From: an uncultured Myxococcales bacterium
Lineage (GTDB): Bacteria; Myxococcota_A; UBA9042
Length of the DNA stretch: 38,917 nucleotides
Assembly (NCBI GenBank): GCA_903840165.1
Contig: CAIMEY010000099.1
Coordinates: forward strand, 1 to 38,917
Reading direction: 5' to 3'
Shown here: positions 25,601 through 33,492 of the stretch, one piece after another
How positions within the stretch are numbered: the first letter of the stretch is position 1
Layout: the number at the start of each line of letters is the position of its first letter
The notes under the pieces: model-generated
Told to the model about the DNA's origin: nothing
Seen by the model: the letters and a program-made list of their open reading frames with translations, nothing else
Database searches by the model: none
Made by a program: the position numbers and the translations under genes

Positions 25601-27024
25601 GTGCAGTTGTTGTTGTCGTCACATGCCGCGGTATTGCTGGTGAATTGGCAGCCTTGGACGGGGTCACAGCTGTCGTCCGTGCACGGGTTGCCATCGTTGC
25701 ACGGAAAGGCGCCGCTGCCCACGCAGACGCCCGCCTTGCAGACATCGACCATGGTACACAAGTTGCTGTCCGTGCAGGTGAAATTGTTGGCGACGAAGGT
25801 GCAGCCCTCTTTGGCCTCGCAGCCATCGGTCGTGCACAGGTTGCCGTCATCGCAGACTGTGGCGGCGCCGGGCAAGCATATGCTTTTGCTGCACAAATCG
25901 CCGACGGTACAGACGCTGTTGTCGCTGCAGCTGGCCGTGTCGTCGGGCACGGAGGTGCAGCCTTTGACGGGGTCGCAACTGTCGGTCGTGCATGGGTTGC
26001 CGTCGTCGCAAACTACTGATGTTCCCAAGCATTTTCCGTTGTTGCACTCGTCACCGCTGGTGCAGGCGCTGCCGTCATCGCAAGGCCCGGGCTTGGCGGG
26101 GTGCTGGCATTCGCCGCTGACGCAGTTGTCATAGCTGCACGCTTGGCCATCATCGCATAATCCGCTGCCAGATTCATCGGTTTGGCCATCGCAGTTGTCG
26201 TCGATCTTGTTGCATTGCTCGGGCGCGGCGCTCTTGGCGTCACAAGCGCTCAGGCCATTGATGCTGCAACTGCGCTTTCCCAAACAGGTTCCTGAAGCAT
26301 TGGCATTGCTGCAGCCGGTCGCGAGTTGCAAACCGATGGCCCGACCATCGCACAGGCAGGTGAGGTCGTCCTTGATGCACTGTTTGCCATCCACGCCGCC
26401 TAAGCTTGTGAGTTCTTTACAACTATAGCCCGTCATGCAGTCCTGATTGCTGACGCATTTGCTGCCGCAGAAGCCGCCGAGCAGGGACCCCGCCGCGTCC
26501 TTGTACGGCACGCAGCGAGCGTCGGCGCCGCCGAGGACGTTGTTGCAATCGCTGTCGGCGCTGCAAGGCTCGCACAGCCGCGGAAATGCCGGTACGCACA
26601 GGTTTTCTACGTCGCCGCCGGTGCCGGTGACCTGGGCGCATTTGAAGCCGATGTCGCAGGTCCCCGTGCAGAGCTTGCCGCAGGTCTGACCAGCGGCGGT
26701 CTCGAGGCAAAACCCTGAATCGCACTGCAGATTCGTGGTGCAGGGACAGCCGCCTTCGCTGCAGCCCGCATCGGCGACGCTCAGGTCAGGGCCGGCATCA
26801 GGTGCATCCGCTGGGGCAACGTCGACGCTCACCTCTTGACCAGCCAGATCGGGCACGTCTTCAGGCACGTCAGGGACAAGATCTGTAAAAACAAGGTCTT
26901 GCTCGAGAATATCCGCGCCCGCCGCGCCAACATCCGCCGTGGACGCGGCCGGACTGGTGCAGGCGAGGGCGAAGGCGGCAAGCGCAAGAAGCAGGCTTGT
27001 GGAGCTGGTTGGTCGAATATTCAT
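22693..27024 (-). CDS. Giant cysteine-rich repeat lipoprotein with EGF-like and fibrinogen-like domains
   Basis: Secreted protein of 1443 residues. Order: signal ending in ALAC (Cys22, probable lipidation); Asp/Val/Pro-rich linker (~30-86); cysteine-rich region with CSADSDC and CNKIDDNCDGQTDE (~271-284), a MopE-like acidic metal-binding motif; from ~339 about fifteen tandem ~51-residue units of the form CDDGNPCTTDSCD...GC...N...CSDNxxCTxGDxC...G.C.PG; then EGF-like modules (CTDINECASNNGGC-type, with AGYTGDGKTC ends); finally ~150 residues resembling the N-terminal part of a fibrinogen-related domain (CNTLYASGTTGEGTYWI, FQVACRNHDYGGYTLIANL). Many disulfides and Ca-binding are expected. The start was moved to ATG 27024 because the upstream codon at 27036 is TTG. 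Likely a long surface stalk or adhesin. It is coupled to the glycosyltransferase gene downstream. Confidence 0.85.
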   Translation of the reverse strand: MNIRPTSSTSLLLALAAFALACTSPAASTADVGAAGADILEQDLVFTDLVPDVPEDVPDLAGQEVSVDVAPADAPDAGPDLSVADAGCSEGGCPCTTNLQCDSGFCLETAAGQTCGKLCTGTCDIGFKCAQVTGTGGDVENLCVPAFPRLCEPCSADSDCNNVLGGADARCVPYKDAAGSLLGGFCGSKCVSNQDCMTGYSCKELTSLGGVDGKQCIKDDLTCLCDGRAIGLQLATGCSNANASGTCLGKRSCSINGLSACDAKSAAPEQCNKIDDNCDGQTDESGSGLCDDGQACSYDNCVSGECQHPAKPGPCDDGSACTSGDECNNGKCLGTSVVCDDGNPCTTDSCDPVKGCTSVPDDTASCSDNSVCTVGDLCSKSICLPGAATVCDDGNLCTTDGCEAKEGCTFVANNFTCTDSNLCTMVDVCKAGVCVGSGAFPCNDGNPCTDDSCDPVQGCQFTSNTAACDDNNNCTTGDACIKGTCTPAAPSPCDDGNSCTTETCDAKGGCKSTNNTTACSDDNICTFGDVCAGGQCSAGKTLQCNDGNPCTDDSCDLKLGCVFSNNVQPCSDGNLCTQGDQCGSGACQPGALLPCDDGNPCTTDACDAKKGCVATNNNAPCNDKNVCTDGDTCQGGSCSGGDAKVCDDGNPCTTDICDASKGCVKISNAEPCSDNNACTTGDACSGGVCKPGVATVCDDNNPCTTDSCDFKGGCAYLANTLPCSDNSVCTLGDVCQNSVCKSGVSATCDDGNPCTDDSCDAGKGCITVANTANCSDGNDCTVGDACSGGSCVPGNAKVCDDKKPCTTDSCDGKLGCVFANNTLPCDDGSICTVGDKCGDGACSPGAAMGCDDGNPCTDDSCDSQQGCKHANNTSKCDDNNSCTTGDACKAGACVASSPSLCDDGNPCTTDGCDPAGGCTKVNNSAPCDDGSVCTVADVCSSGACKSGSALVCDDGNPCTDDSCDKSAGCQHTANSAACTDNNACTSKDLCAAGQCKPGTAVPCDDGNVCTNDSCDPVKGCVTTNNGAACSDGSVCTGGDLCVGGSCVAGAAIPCSDGNLCTTDSCDPVKGCVFANNTAPCDDGNGCSGGDVCGAGVCKGAQACSINGQCTPGAQSVACACNAGYGGNGFVCTDINECASNNGGCSANAICANTAGSFTCTCNAGYTGDGKTCTDVNECASNNGGCSANANCANTPGSFTCTCQSGYSGNGVTCSDINECALGIAGCSGNATCANTPGSFTCTCNAGYTGDGITCVANVCPAAVAGCNGSSANLAAISCNTLYASGTTGEGTYWIKPDSNPAFQVACRNHDYGGYTLIANLTRVNGLLWVNIPVADGAITPQQKLSDARINAVWAAVSTEQRLLVRCEGGGIWGSAKVSNWYAGSFSSAFNSNCGFYYGQTINGYGSSWYQQNGSGGCLHGSYTDMSATGTSVACTGNLQFLLR
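23720..26010 (-). repeat. Tandem ~153-bp coding repeats of the cysteine-rich protein
   Basis: About fifteen units of 51 (50-52) codons, each with two halves of about 26 and 25 codons and twelve-odd conserved cysteine/aspartate/glycine positions. Spacing is kept nearly constant while the loop residues vary. Individual units are diverged at the DNA level, so this is an old array rather than a recent expansion. The periodicity also creates long but spurious open frames on the opposite strand. Confidence 0.85.
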
Positions 27025-27477
27025 AAGGTTTTCCAAAACAAGGCGGGGGTTGCCTCAGGCGCGACCCGCAAAGGGCCAGCGCCGGGAGCGTACGCCGTCG
27101 GGGCCTGAGCGGCAAGGGCGGGCTTGGCCGAGCTTGACTATCAGGGGCCGCAATCGACAGGAGCACGCCGGAGGCCGGCAACTGTCAAGGGTGAATCTGC
27201 ATTTGTGCAGCGAGACCGCGACGTTGACCGATGCCCCCAAGCGAACGCCGCTGACGTCCAAGAGGCATCCGCTCAATCAGGTGCAGTTACGCGAGGTTAG
27301 CTGGCAGATGGCCGGACAGGGACGTCATCAAGCCCGGTGGCGACTGGATCTTCTCCATTGATTTGGACAATGCCGCCATGGGGCACCCGGGCCATTGCCG
27401 GCCATGGGCGAGCCTTGCGACCAATGGCCCCAAAGGCCTCTGCTAGTCGTGGTCGCAGCGCCCGGCGGCGGGCCAGT
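27025..27477. other. Intergenic region upstream of the giant lipoprotein gene
   Basis: No gene supported. On the minus strand a TTGACA hexamer occurs at 27183-27188, but the position 17 bases further (TGCTCC) is not a -10 box, so I do not call a promoter. None of the five-copy upstream elements is present here. Confidence 0.4.
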
Positions 27478-27948
27478 TCACGTGAACTGCTGGTCGCGAA
27501 GGAAAGCCGCGTGCTTGCGGTCCTGCTTGGCGAGCAATTGGAAGAAACCAGCCGTGTTGGGGGGCGCAGCCTGCGCGAGACGTTCGGCGTGCAGGTCCGC
27601 CGTGGCCTCCTCAAAGCCCACCATCACATCGATCACCGAATTGAGGTCAAGTTCCATGGGCGGTCCCTCAAGCTGGGCCAGCAACTGCTCGCTGGACACC
27701 AGCAGGTTCTCCAGCGCCCAACCCGCATTGGTGAGCTGGCCAAAGTGTTCCGGGTCGCGCGCATACTCCGATTTGAGCATCTGGATGCGGGCTGCGTGTT
27801 GGCGTTCTTCCGCGGAGAGCTTGGCAAACCCCTCGCTGACCGCGGGCTGCGCTTGGAAGTGGCCGGATAGACTGTGGTAGATCCGCGAAGCGACGACCTC
27901 CAGACGCACAGCGAGGTCTAAAATCTCAAGTGAATCCATGTTATTCAT
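27478..27948 (-). CDS. Ferritin-like (rubrerythrin-type) four-helix protein
   Basis: Small soluble protein of 156 residues, almost wholly alpha-helical, with the two-repeat layout of ferritin-like di-iron proteins. First repeat: Glu17 (LEVVASRIYHSL) and E48-x-x-H51 in SAEERQHA. Second repeat: Glu113/Glu114 (GFEEATADLH) and D143-x-x-H146 in KQDRKHA, where Asp replaces the usual Glu. Iron binding is therefore plausible but one ligand is altered. No rubredoxin domain is present. GGGGGAG five bases before ATG supports the start. Copy B of the repeated upstream element lies in the gap upstream (its -10 box is 290 bp away). Confidence 0.75.
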   Translation of the reverse strand: MNNMDSLEILDLAVRLEVVASRIYHSLSGHFQAQPAVSEGFAKLSAEERQHAARIQMLKSEYARDPEHFGQLTNAGWALENLLVSSEQLLAQLEGPPMELDLNSVIDVMVGFEEATADLHAERLAQAAPPNTAGFFQLLAKQDRKHAAFLRDQQFT

Positions 27949-28149
27949 AAGCGCTCCCCCGGCGGTCCGCGGCGCAAGATTGTTGGCCTGTTCGTCAGTT
28001 CGCCCTATCCGCGAGTTCGTTCATCGGCGGGACTCCGGCGATTGACCAGTTCGCAGGGCACGACCATTGCGCCATGAACATCGCCTACCGATTCAACAGT
28101 TTCTGGGTCATTGCGGCGTTGGTCTGCGCACGTTCGCGTAGCCCATCGC

Positions 28150-28370
28150 CCCGCGTCCGACCTGCAATCCGTGTTCGCCCGCCAGCCCGCGCCATTTTCC
28201 GCCCCAGTCCCGCAGCCGCCCCCGCGACTGCAAGCCGATCCTGCACCCGCCCAAGACCCGCGTCAAGCGAAATTCCGGCCCTTAGCCCAAGCAACATAAA
28301 CCCCTACCCCACAAGAAGAATTCGGCCCTCTCCGAGCCTTCGAGGCACGGCAAGCGACCGGTGGGCGACT
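28150..28370 (-). promoter_or_regulatory. Interspersed promoter/leader element, copy B (upstream of ferritin-like gene)
   Basis: Minus-strand reading: upstream block with GAATTCTTCTTG and GGGTAGGGGTTTATG-like sequence (28275-28370), GGAATTTCGC, TTGACG (28261-28266), 17 bases, CAGGAT (28238-28243), then leader. The leader ATG at 28195 opens a 36-codon frame starting MARAGGRTR, ending at 28085, well before the ferritin-like start. The remaining bases 27949-28149 and 28371-28609 hold no supportable gene. Confidence 0.55.
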
Positions 28371-28609
28371 GCGCCTCCAGTCAAGCCCTTTCCTCGGGCA
28401 AACACCGGATTGTCTCCCTCAAGAAACAATGCGCGCCGTCAGGTATCGTGATTCCAGGAGGCGGAGTACTTCACTAATCTTGCCAGGTACTTAGCGAGCC
28501 AATGCCTATACGGAACTGCATTGACTATCGGGTACTCATGGGCGGCTACACCACCTTGGGCTTGGGCCCCCGGGGCAGCGTCGACCGTCAGGGTAGCCGA
28601 GGAATTGCG

Positions 28610-29242
28610 TTAAAACAACGACTTCAGCAGCAGTTCGCGAAAGTCGCCGCCCGGCGCCAGATAACCGGCCAGCAGACCAAGGCGACCTTGCACGCCCACG
28701 TCGACGCGGTCCATCAGCAACTGCTGGTGATGACTCCAGTATTGCGTTCGCACGGTGTCGCCTTCGATGCGGTACAGCAACGTGTCGCCACGCTCAATGC
28801 CGCGTGCCTGAAGAAAATCGAACCATTTCGTTAGATTGGCGACCACGAGATCGTGCTGCTTGCGCGTCATCAGCCCCGCTTTGTGCGCTTGCGCCAGGTT
28901 GTCGCGCAGCCCTCCAAGTAGCCGGTCCACGCTCAAATCCCGAAGAAAAACCAGGTGTGCCGCGGCATCATGGCTGGCCATCACCAGCGTGGCGGCTTGG
29001 TCCGCTAACGGGTCGCTGTACGCGTGGCCCGCCAGCAGCGCCGTCAGCTTTTGTTGGGTCGGAGAATCGACGCGCAGGGTCAGGTTCAAGACCTTGACGC
29101 GAAAGATGGTTTTGTCCAGGCGCGCGTGCATTTCGGCGTAGCGCCCGTGGGCCAGGGAATCGGTTTCCATGGCGACGGTCGGCGCCGCGATGACTTCGGC
29201 AGGCATTGTGACGACAATCATAGCAGCTATCGCCCCGTACAT
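28610..29242 (-). CDS. Exported chalcone-isomerase-like-fold protein
   Basis: Protein of 210 residues. The N-terminus is a signal peptide (MYGAIAAMIVVTMPAEVIAAP), so it is periplasmic. The body follows the chalcone isomerase-like fold common in bacteria: FRVKVLNLTLRV, HLVFLRDLSVDRLLGGLRDN, WFDFLQARGIERGDTLLYR, and LLAGYLAPGGDFRELLLKS at the end. Bacterial members lack the plant catalytic residues and have no proven reaction; fatty-acid or flavonoid-like ligand binding has been proposed for the fold. Start at ATG 29242 chosen for the signal peptide; an ATG at 29308 would add a charged leader and has no ribosome-binding site. Confidence 0.6.
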   Translation of the reverse strand: MYGAIAAMIVVTMPAEVIAAPTVAMETDSLAHGRYAEMHARLDKTIFRVKVLNLTLRVDSPTQQKLTALLAGHAYSDPLADQAATLVMASHDAAAHLVFLRDLSVDRLLGGLRDNLAQAHKAGLMTRKQHDLVVANLTKWFDFLQARGIERGDTLLYRIEGDTVRTQYWSHHQQLLMDRVDVGVQGRLGLLAGYLAPGGDFRELLLKSLF

Positions 29243-29523
29243 AAAGCGAAAATACCCAGCTGGGCGATTGGCCGCGCTGGAGTTGCGGGAAATGGCAGAC
29301 TGGATCATGGAATTGTCTTGCAGCGCAGCCTAGTTGGGCTGCCGGTCTAAACGATGCTGCTCGCATGGCTGGGGGTCAAGGAGCAGCGGTTTAAGCTTTC
29401 GGGATCACGCTGGAAGGCGTCTCGCCCAAGAGTTCCGCCAACAGCGCTTCGGGACGCGACATGATGCAAAGCAAGCCAGAATCGTGACGTTTGGCAGACT
29501 TCGCGTCGAGCGGGCGCCTCCAG

Positions 29524-30332
29524 CTACTTGCAAACCCCTGACAAGCAAGTCTTTCCAATGGCACAGGGCGATCCGTCCTTGAGGGCCGTGCTGGCGCACT
29601 TGGTCGATTTGCAGTTGATGGTGTTGGTCAAAGGGTCAAGGGCGCAGCCTTCCCCCGCGCAGCCATCGGCGGTGCACGCGTTGTTGTCATTGCAGAAATC
29701 GGCTTGGGCGGTCGCGCAATCCCCTGATTTGGCGCAGGAATCATTGCCCCAGAAGTCGATGCGTTCAAGCCCTGTGTCGTTGAGGTTCAGGCCCGCCGAC
29801 ACCGAGCCGACCCAGATGGGGGCGCCGCTTGCGTCGGCAGCCAAACCGCGCGTTTCTTTCATCCTACTGCCCAGTTGCCAGGTAATATTGGCGTTTGCGT
29901 CCAAGCCGACGAAGCAGCCGTCGACACCGGCGAAAATGCCGGCCGCGCAGACCATAAATCGCGAAAAGAACGGTGTTGCGACCTACGAACGCCGCCAAGC
30001 AATGTTGGCTAGCGCGTCCAGCCACTGGACGTTGGGTCGCCTTCGCCGCACGCATAGCCGACGCATTTGCCGACGCCGCAGGTTCCGCAGCAGTCCTCCT
30101 TGCAATTGCTCGGGTTTTCGCCGGTCGAGCAAGCGCCGTCGCCACAGACGACGGGGCAGTCTTTGCTACAATTGCCATAGGTTTCGCAGCCAGCCGTGCA
30201 TTGACCGTCGCCGCACATCGCGCCGCCGCAGCAGTCCTTGGCGCAATTCAAAGTTGTTTCAAGGCTTTCACAGACGCCGTTGCCACAACTCGGGACGGAA
30301 ACGTCCGTTGTTTCGGCGGCATCGACGGACAC
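29524..30332 (-). pseudogene. Broken cysteine-rich secreted protein gene
   Basis: Two adjacent minus-strand frames look like pieces of one gene. The upstream piece (30332-30009) encodes VPSCGNGVCESLETTLNCAK, DCPVVCGDGACSTGENPSNC and CGEGDPTSSG, a run of C-G-N/D-G-x-C-x-x-x-E-x-x-x-N-C units, ending in TAG. The downstream piece (29955-29524) is in another frame: FVGLDANANITWQLGSRMKE, IDFWGNDSCAKSGDC, CNDNNACTADGC and KDGSPCAIGKTCLSGVCK. There is no signal peptide. Just upstream, in a third frame, SVEDAIGTESSEVSSA (ending at 30354) may be the original linker. At least two frame changes separate the parts. The tail resembles the repeat units of the giant cysteine-rich lipoprotein. Confidence 0.55.
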
Positions 30333-30724
30333 TAGAAGCGACCCAACACGCGCTCAAGCACTCGATACCTCAGAGCTTTCTGTTCCAATGGCATCTTCTA
30401 CGCTGTCCTTGGGTCGAGCTGCGACGAATTCCACGCCACCTTGCCCGCGCAATGTCCGAAACAGCACGACCGACCGATTGACACGGGTGCAGTTTGGCCG
30501 CGTCCTCGGCCAAGGTCTAGCCGGGGCTGCGTACAAGCGCGGGGGTCCGGGCCGCAGACCAACCACTGCCGTCAGTCGACATCTCTGCTACCCGGTCCAG
30601 CGGCCGCGGGTCGTCGCCGGCATCCCGCTGATATCCGTGATGTCTTCGGAATCCGGCTGGCAAACCCGCGGCGCTCCGGCTGGCCCGCGTCCTGGCCACT
30701 CGACCCCGTGCGCCCGCGGCTCGG
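30333..30724. other. Non-coding or decayed stretch
   Basis: Open frames are present on both strands but none has a ribosome-binding site or family motif. It probably includes the ruined 5' part of the cysteine-rich gene just described. No terminator or promoter seen. Confidence 0.4.
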
Positions 30725-31396
30725 TCAGTCCGCCGCGACATACGGCAACGGTAGGACCGTCACGGCGTCCCCGCTGCTGCCGTCGTCGCCCTCGCCGTGG
30801 ATCCGCAGCAACGCATAGGCCGCTGGGCCATCGCGGTCGACGTAGGACCAGACCGCGGCCGACGAAATACTGAGGCCCTTTGCGAGCTTGCCTGCCTTGA
30901 ACTTCTTAGCGGCCTTGGCGCCACCGGCCACCGTCAGGGCCCGCTTCTTCCAGTCCCACTGCAAGCTGAGCTTTCCGACGCCAACCTTTTGCGGCGGGGT
31001 CTCGAACCGGGTCTCCTTGAACCAGACCGGCACACTGCCCAAGTCTTCAAAGGCCGCCGTGAGTTGGGCCTTGGCTTTGGCAAGCGCCGCTGACTTGCGA
31101 ATGGCGTCCTTGACCGAGATGACCTTCGTCTTCTTGGTCGGGACGTCGTAGACGCTTACCTCGCAATCCACCGCGCCGTTGCTAAGTTTGCATCCGCCAT
31201 AGGCGACGTACTCGCAGTCCTCGCCGCAGACTTCGTAGACGGCCGACCACGTCTGGCCCGCGTCGCCGGTCTTGGTGTCGAGGAGCTTATGGACCAGACC
31301 AGCACGCACGGCATCATCCGCCTTGTCAGCACTGGCAGGCATGGCTATCAGGGAGGCGCCGAGCAGGACACAGGCAATCAGTAAGGGGCAATTCAT
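30725..31396 (-). CDS. Secreted protein of unknown function
   Basis: Protein of 223 residues beginning with a clear signal peptide (MNCPLLIACVLLGASLIAMPASA). The mature part is mixed alpha/beta, rich in Lys and Ala, with a cysteine pair group CGEDCEYVAYGGC around residues 58-70 and a lysine-rich stretch KAAKKFKAGKLAKG near 165-178. I do not recognise a family. AGGA five bases before the ATG supports the start. Copy C of the upstream element lies in the preceding gap (-10 box 201 bp upstream). Confidence 0.65.
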   Translation of the reverse strand: MNCPLLIACVLLGASLIAMPASADKADDAVRAGLVHKLLDTKTGDAGQTWSAVYEVCGEDCEYVAYGGCKLSNGAVDCEVSVYDVPTKKTKVISVKDAIRKSAALAKAKAQLTAAFEDLGSVPVWFKETRFETPPQKVGVGKLSLQWDWKKRALTVAGGAKAAKKFKAGKLAKGLSISSAAVWSYVDRDGPAAYALLRIHGEGDDGSSGDAVTVLPLPYVAAD

Positions 31397-31504
31397 AGAT
31401 ATCCTTTGTGGTGGGCAATACGATCAATGGGTAAAAGAAATGCACTATTGGCGCTCCACGGGCCTCAAGGGTAGTTGACGGCCAGTTGGGGCGGTAATGG
31501 TCTA

Positions 31505-31640
31505 CACACGCCATCCTCCGTCCATACGCCAGCATCGGACCCGGCAGCCCGTGCCATTTTCCGCCCAAACCCGCAGCCGACGTTGAACAAGTGCCAATCC
31601 TGCTCCGACCTTGGGCCCGCGTCAAGCGAAATTCCGCCCG
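31505..31640 (-). promoter_or_regulatory. Interspersed promoter/leader element, copy C (upstream of secreted protein)
   Basis: Shorter copy lacking the far-upstream block. Minus strand: GGAATTTCGC, TTGACG (31620-31625), 17 bases, CAGGAT (31597-31602), TGGC, then leader with GGCGGAAAATGGCACGGGC. The leader ATG at 31557 opens a 30-codon frame starting MARAAGSDAG and ending at 31465, 68 bases before the secreted protein gene. Confidence 0.55.
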
Positions 31641-31831
31641 CGAAAGGCCCAATGGGCACGCAGGGTCTGCCATCGCTGTCAGCGGAGAACCGGTCGCGCA
31701 CGTCCACCCAAGGGCGCCTGCAGCCGCGGCCCATGCGTTGCAATCCCTTGCAGCGACTGTAGATTTCGAGGACGGTGGTGGGTAATGATGGCGGCTCGGG
31801 CTCAATGTCGTGCACCAGCGAAAGGTCGACT

Positions 31832-33196
31832 CTATTTGCCGTTCAGCGCCGAAAACGTGCTGGTAAATTGCCAATCTACGCCTTGGTCCGTAATCGACGA
31901 ACAGTTCAATTGCACGGTCGCCTGGTTGCAAGGATGGTCGCGGTTGACCGACCACATCGCGAGCAGTCCCAGCCCCTTTTGTTGAGCAAAGACCAATAAC
32001 TCCGAAGCATCGGCGATATGAAATGTCTCGGTGGCGACGTCATTAAGTCCGACCATTGGCGTCGCACCGACCATTGCCCACAACTCTGCTTGGGACTTGG
32101 ATTTTCCAATCTTTTGGTAAGCGCTGCCGAGTTGCGCTTGCAAAGCGGTGGCCGCGTCGATCGCGTATTTGCCCATTTTACCCGCAGGGGCCGGGGCTGC
32201 GCCGTCGCCGTAATCCATCGTCATGACATTGATTCCGCCCAATTCTACGCCATTTTCCAATGTCTGTGCGAGCGTGGCGAGGCCGTCCGCCGCCAAACCG
32301 CTGGGCAGGACCGGCAAAGTCAGCCAAACCTGCAGCGGCGTTCCCGCCTTTTTCAAATCGTCCTGCAGGCTTGCGATGGCTTGGGCGCGCCGTTCGCCGC
32401 TTTGGCCGGGCTTCGTTTCGGTCAACCAAATCCCTTCGATGTCGAAGTCGATTCGCTGGACCTGCAAAGTCTGAACCACCTTTGCGAGCTGCGTTTTCAA
32501 CGACCCGACGTCCTTGCACGCGACCTCGAGCGGCGTGCCGGATGCGCCGCCAAATGACACCGCCACGTCGCCTTGATACAGCTGGCGCAATAGCGCAAGA
32601 TCGTCGTACATCAGCAGTTGTTGCCCGCCGACCCAGGCGTCAGGTCCAGCGGCCAGAGTGTAGTAGGTGCCCCAAGACGCCTCGCAACCACTGCCGGTCT
32701 TGTCGACGATAAATGCCAATGTAAACCAGCGTTGACCGGTCGATTTGGCCACATCGGTCAGTTTTTGGAAAGGATACAAGGTCGCGTCGACGTAAGGAGC
32801 AAAAACATGGACAGGCCAAGTGAAATTAGCTGAAATAATATCCGTTTCCAGGCCTGCATCGACCGGTTCGGCCGCCACATCGACGCTGGACGCCACATCG
32901 ACGCTGCCGCTGGCCCCAAAGTCGTCTTGGCTGTCCACGCTGGCGGTCGACGCGTCCGCGGCAGGCGAGGGGACATCAAGGATTGGCGACAACGAATCGG
33001 TCGGGGCTGGTGCATCAGAATCTGCATCATCTTGAATTTCTGAGCAATCCAGGACGCACGCGTTGTTCGGCTCGACCGGTCCGCGACACGCGCCAAGGGC
33101 CAGCGCAAGCGCAAAGGAGACTGGCCCCCACGCAGACGACCAGCGGATTGCCAAGCGGGCTTCAACCTGGAGGTGGCGCCGCGCAGAATCTGCCAT
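31832..33196 (-). CDS. GH18-family (chitinase-like) lipoprotein
   Basis: Exported glycoside hydrolase of family 18, 454 residues from ATG 33196. Lipobox LGAC puts Cys37 at the lipidation site, followed by an Asp/Ala/Ser-rich linker to ~125. The barrel shows FAPYVDATLYP, the S-x-G-G motif VSFGGASG (213-220), and the catalytic segment RIDFDIEG with Asp250, Asp252 and the acid Glu254, equivalent to D-x-x-D-x-D-x-E. Later come INVMTMDYG and LGLLAMWSVNRDHPC, typical of ChiD-like bacterial chitinases acting on chitin or N-acetylglucosamine polymers. Start is uncertain: ATG 33196 has no good ribosome-binding site, and ATG 33235, the conserved ATG of upstream element copy D, is in frame and would add 13 residues (MARAGGADGRRTA). 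Confidence 0.82.
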   Translation of the reverse strand: MADSARRHLQVEARLAIRWSSAWGPVSFALALALGACRGPVEPNNACVLDCSEIQDDADSDAPAPTDSLSPILDVPSPAADASTASVDSQDDFGASGSVDVASSVDVAAEPVDAGLETDIISANFTWPVHVFAPYVDATLYPFQKLTDVAKSTGQRWFTLAFIVDKTGSGCEASWGTYYTLAAGPDAWVGGQQLLMYDDLALLRQLYQGDVAVSFGGASGTPLEVACKDVGSLKTQLAKVVQTLQVQRIDFDIEGIWLTETKPGQSGERRAQAIASLQDDLKKAGTPLQVWLTLPVLPSGLAADGLATLAQTLENGVELGGINVMTMDYGDGAAPAPAGKMGKYAIDAATALQAQLGSAYQKIGKSKSQAELWAMVGATPMVGLNDVATETFHIADASELLVFAQQKGLGLLAMWSVNRDHPCNQATVQLNCSSITDQGVDWQFTSTFSALNGK

Positions 33197-33360
33197 CGCT
33201 GTACGCCTACCGTCCGCCCCGCCAGCTCTTGCCATTTTCCCGTCCAAACCCGCCGCTAGCCGTCGGCTGTCGGCCAATGCTGCCCCGGCCTCTGGTCCGC
33301 GTCAAGCGAAATTCCGTCCATCAGCCTCAGCAGGATAACGCCGAACCCGAAGTTCCCTCT
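33197..33360 (-). promoter_or_regulatory. Interspersed promoter/leader element, copy D (upstream of GH18 gene)
   Basis: Minus strand: GGAATTTCGC, TTGACG (33300-33305), 17 bases, CAGCAT (33277-33282), TGGC, then leader GGTTTGGACGGGAAA and ATG at 33235. The upstream block is present but worn. Here the -10 box is only 81 bp from the gene's ATG at 33196, and the leader's MARAGGADGR frame runs straight into the GH18 protein with no stop. Confidence 0.55.
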
Positions 33361-33492
33361 GGGCTAAGATGTACTTGTTTGCTGCTAGTTTCAAGGGGAA
33401 CTGCGGCCTGCTCGCCCCAGCGCGGGCCAGATCGGCAGGTCATCGCCAATGAACTTGCAGCGGCCATGGAACTTGCGTGGACGAGTGGCGGA

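Noticed and set aside
23683..26134. Long plus-strand open frames (up to ~413 codons) opposite the giant cysteine-rich gene
   Set aside because: They are created by the 153-bp periodicity of the coding repeats on the other strand, have low-complexity SQLSVVQGLPSSQ-type products and no ribosome-binding sites.
27183..27188. TTGACA upstream of the giant lipoprotein gene as a -35 box
   Set aside because: No acceptable -10 hexamer at 16-18 bases.
28074..28451. 125-codon plus-strand open frame
   Set aside because: It covers element copy B, which recurs in other contexts with the frame broken, and has no motif.
31326..31955. 209-codon minus-strand open frame across the GH18 3' end and element copy C
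   Set aside because: It overlaps two better-supported genes and element copy C in a different frame, and has no conserved motif.
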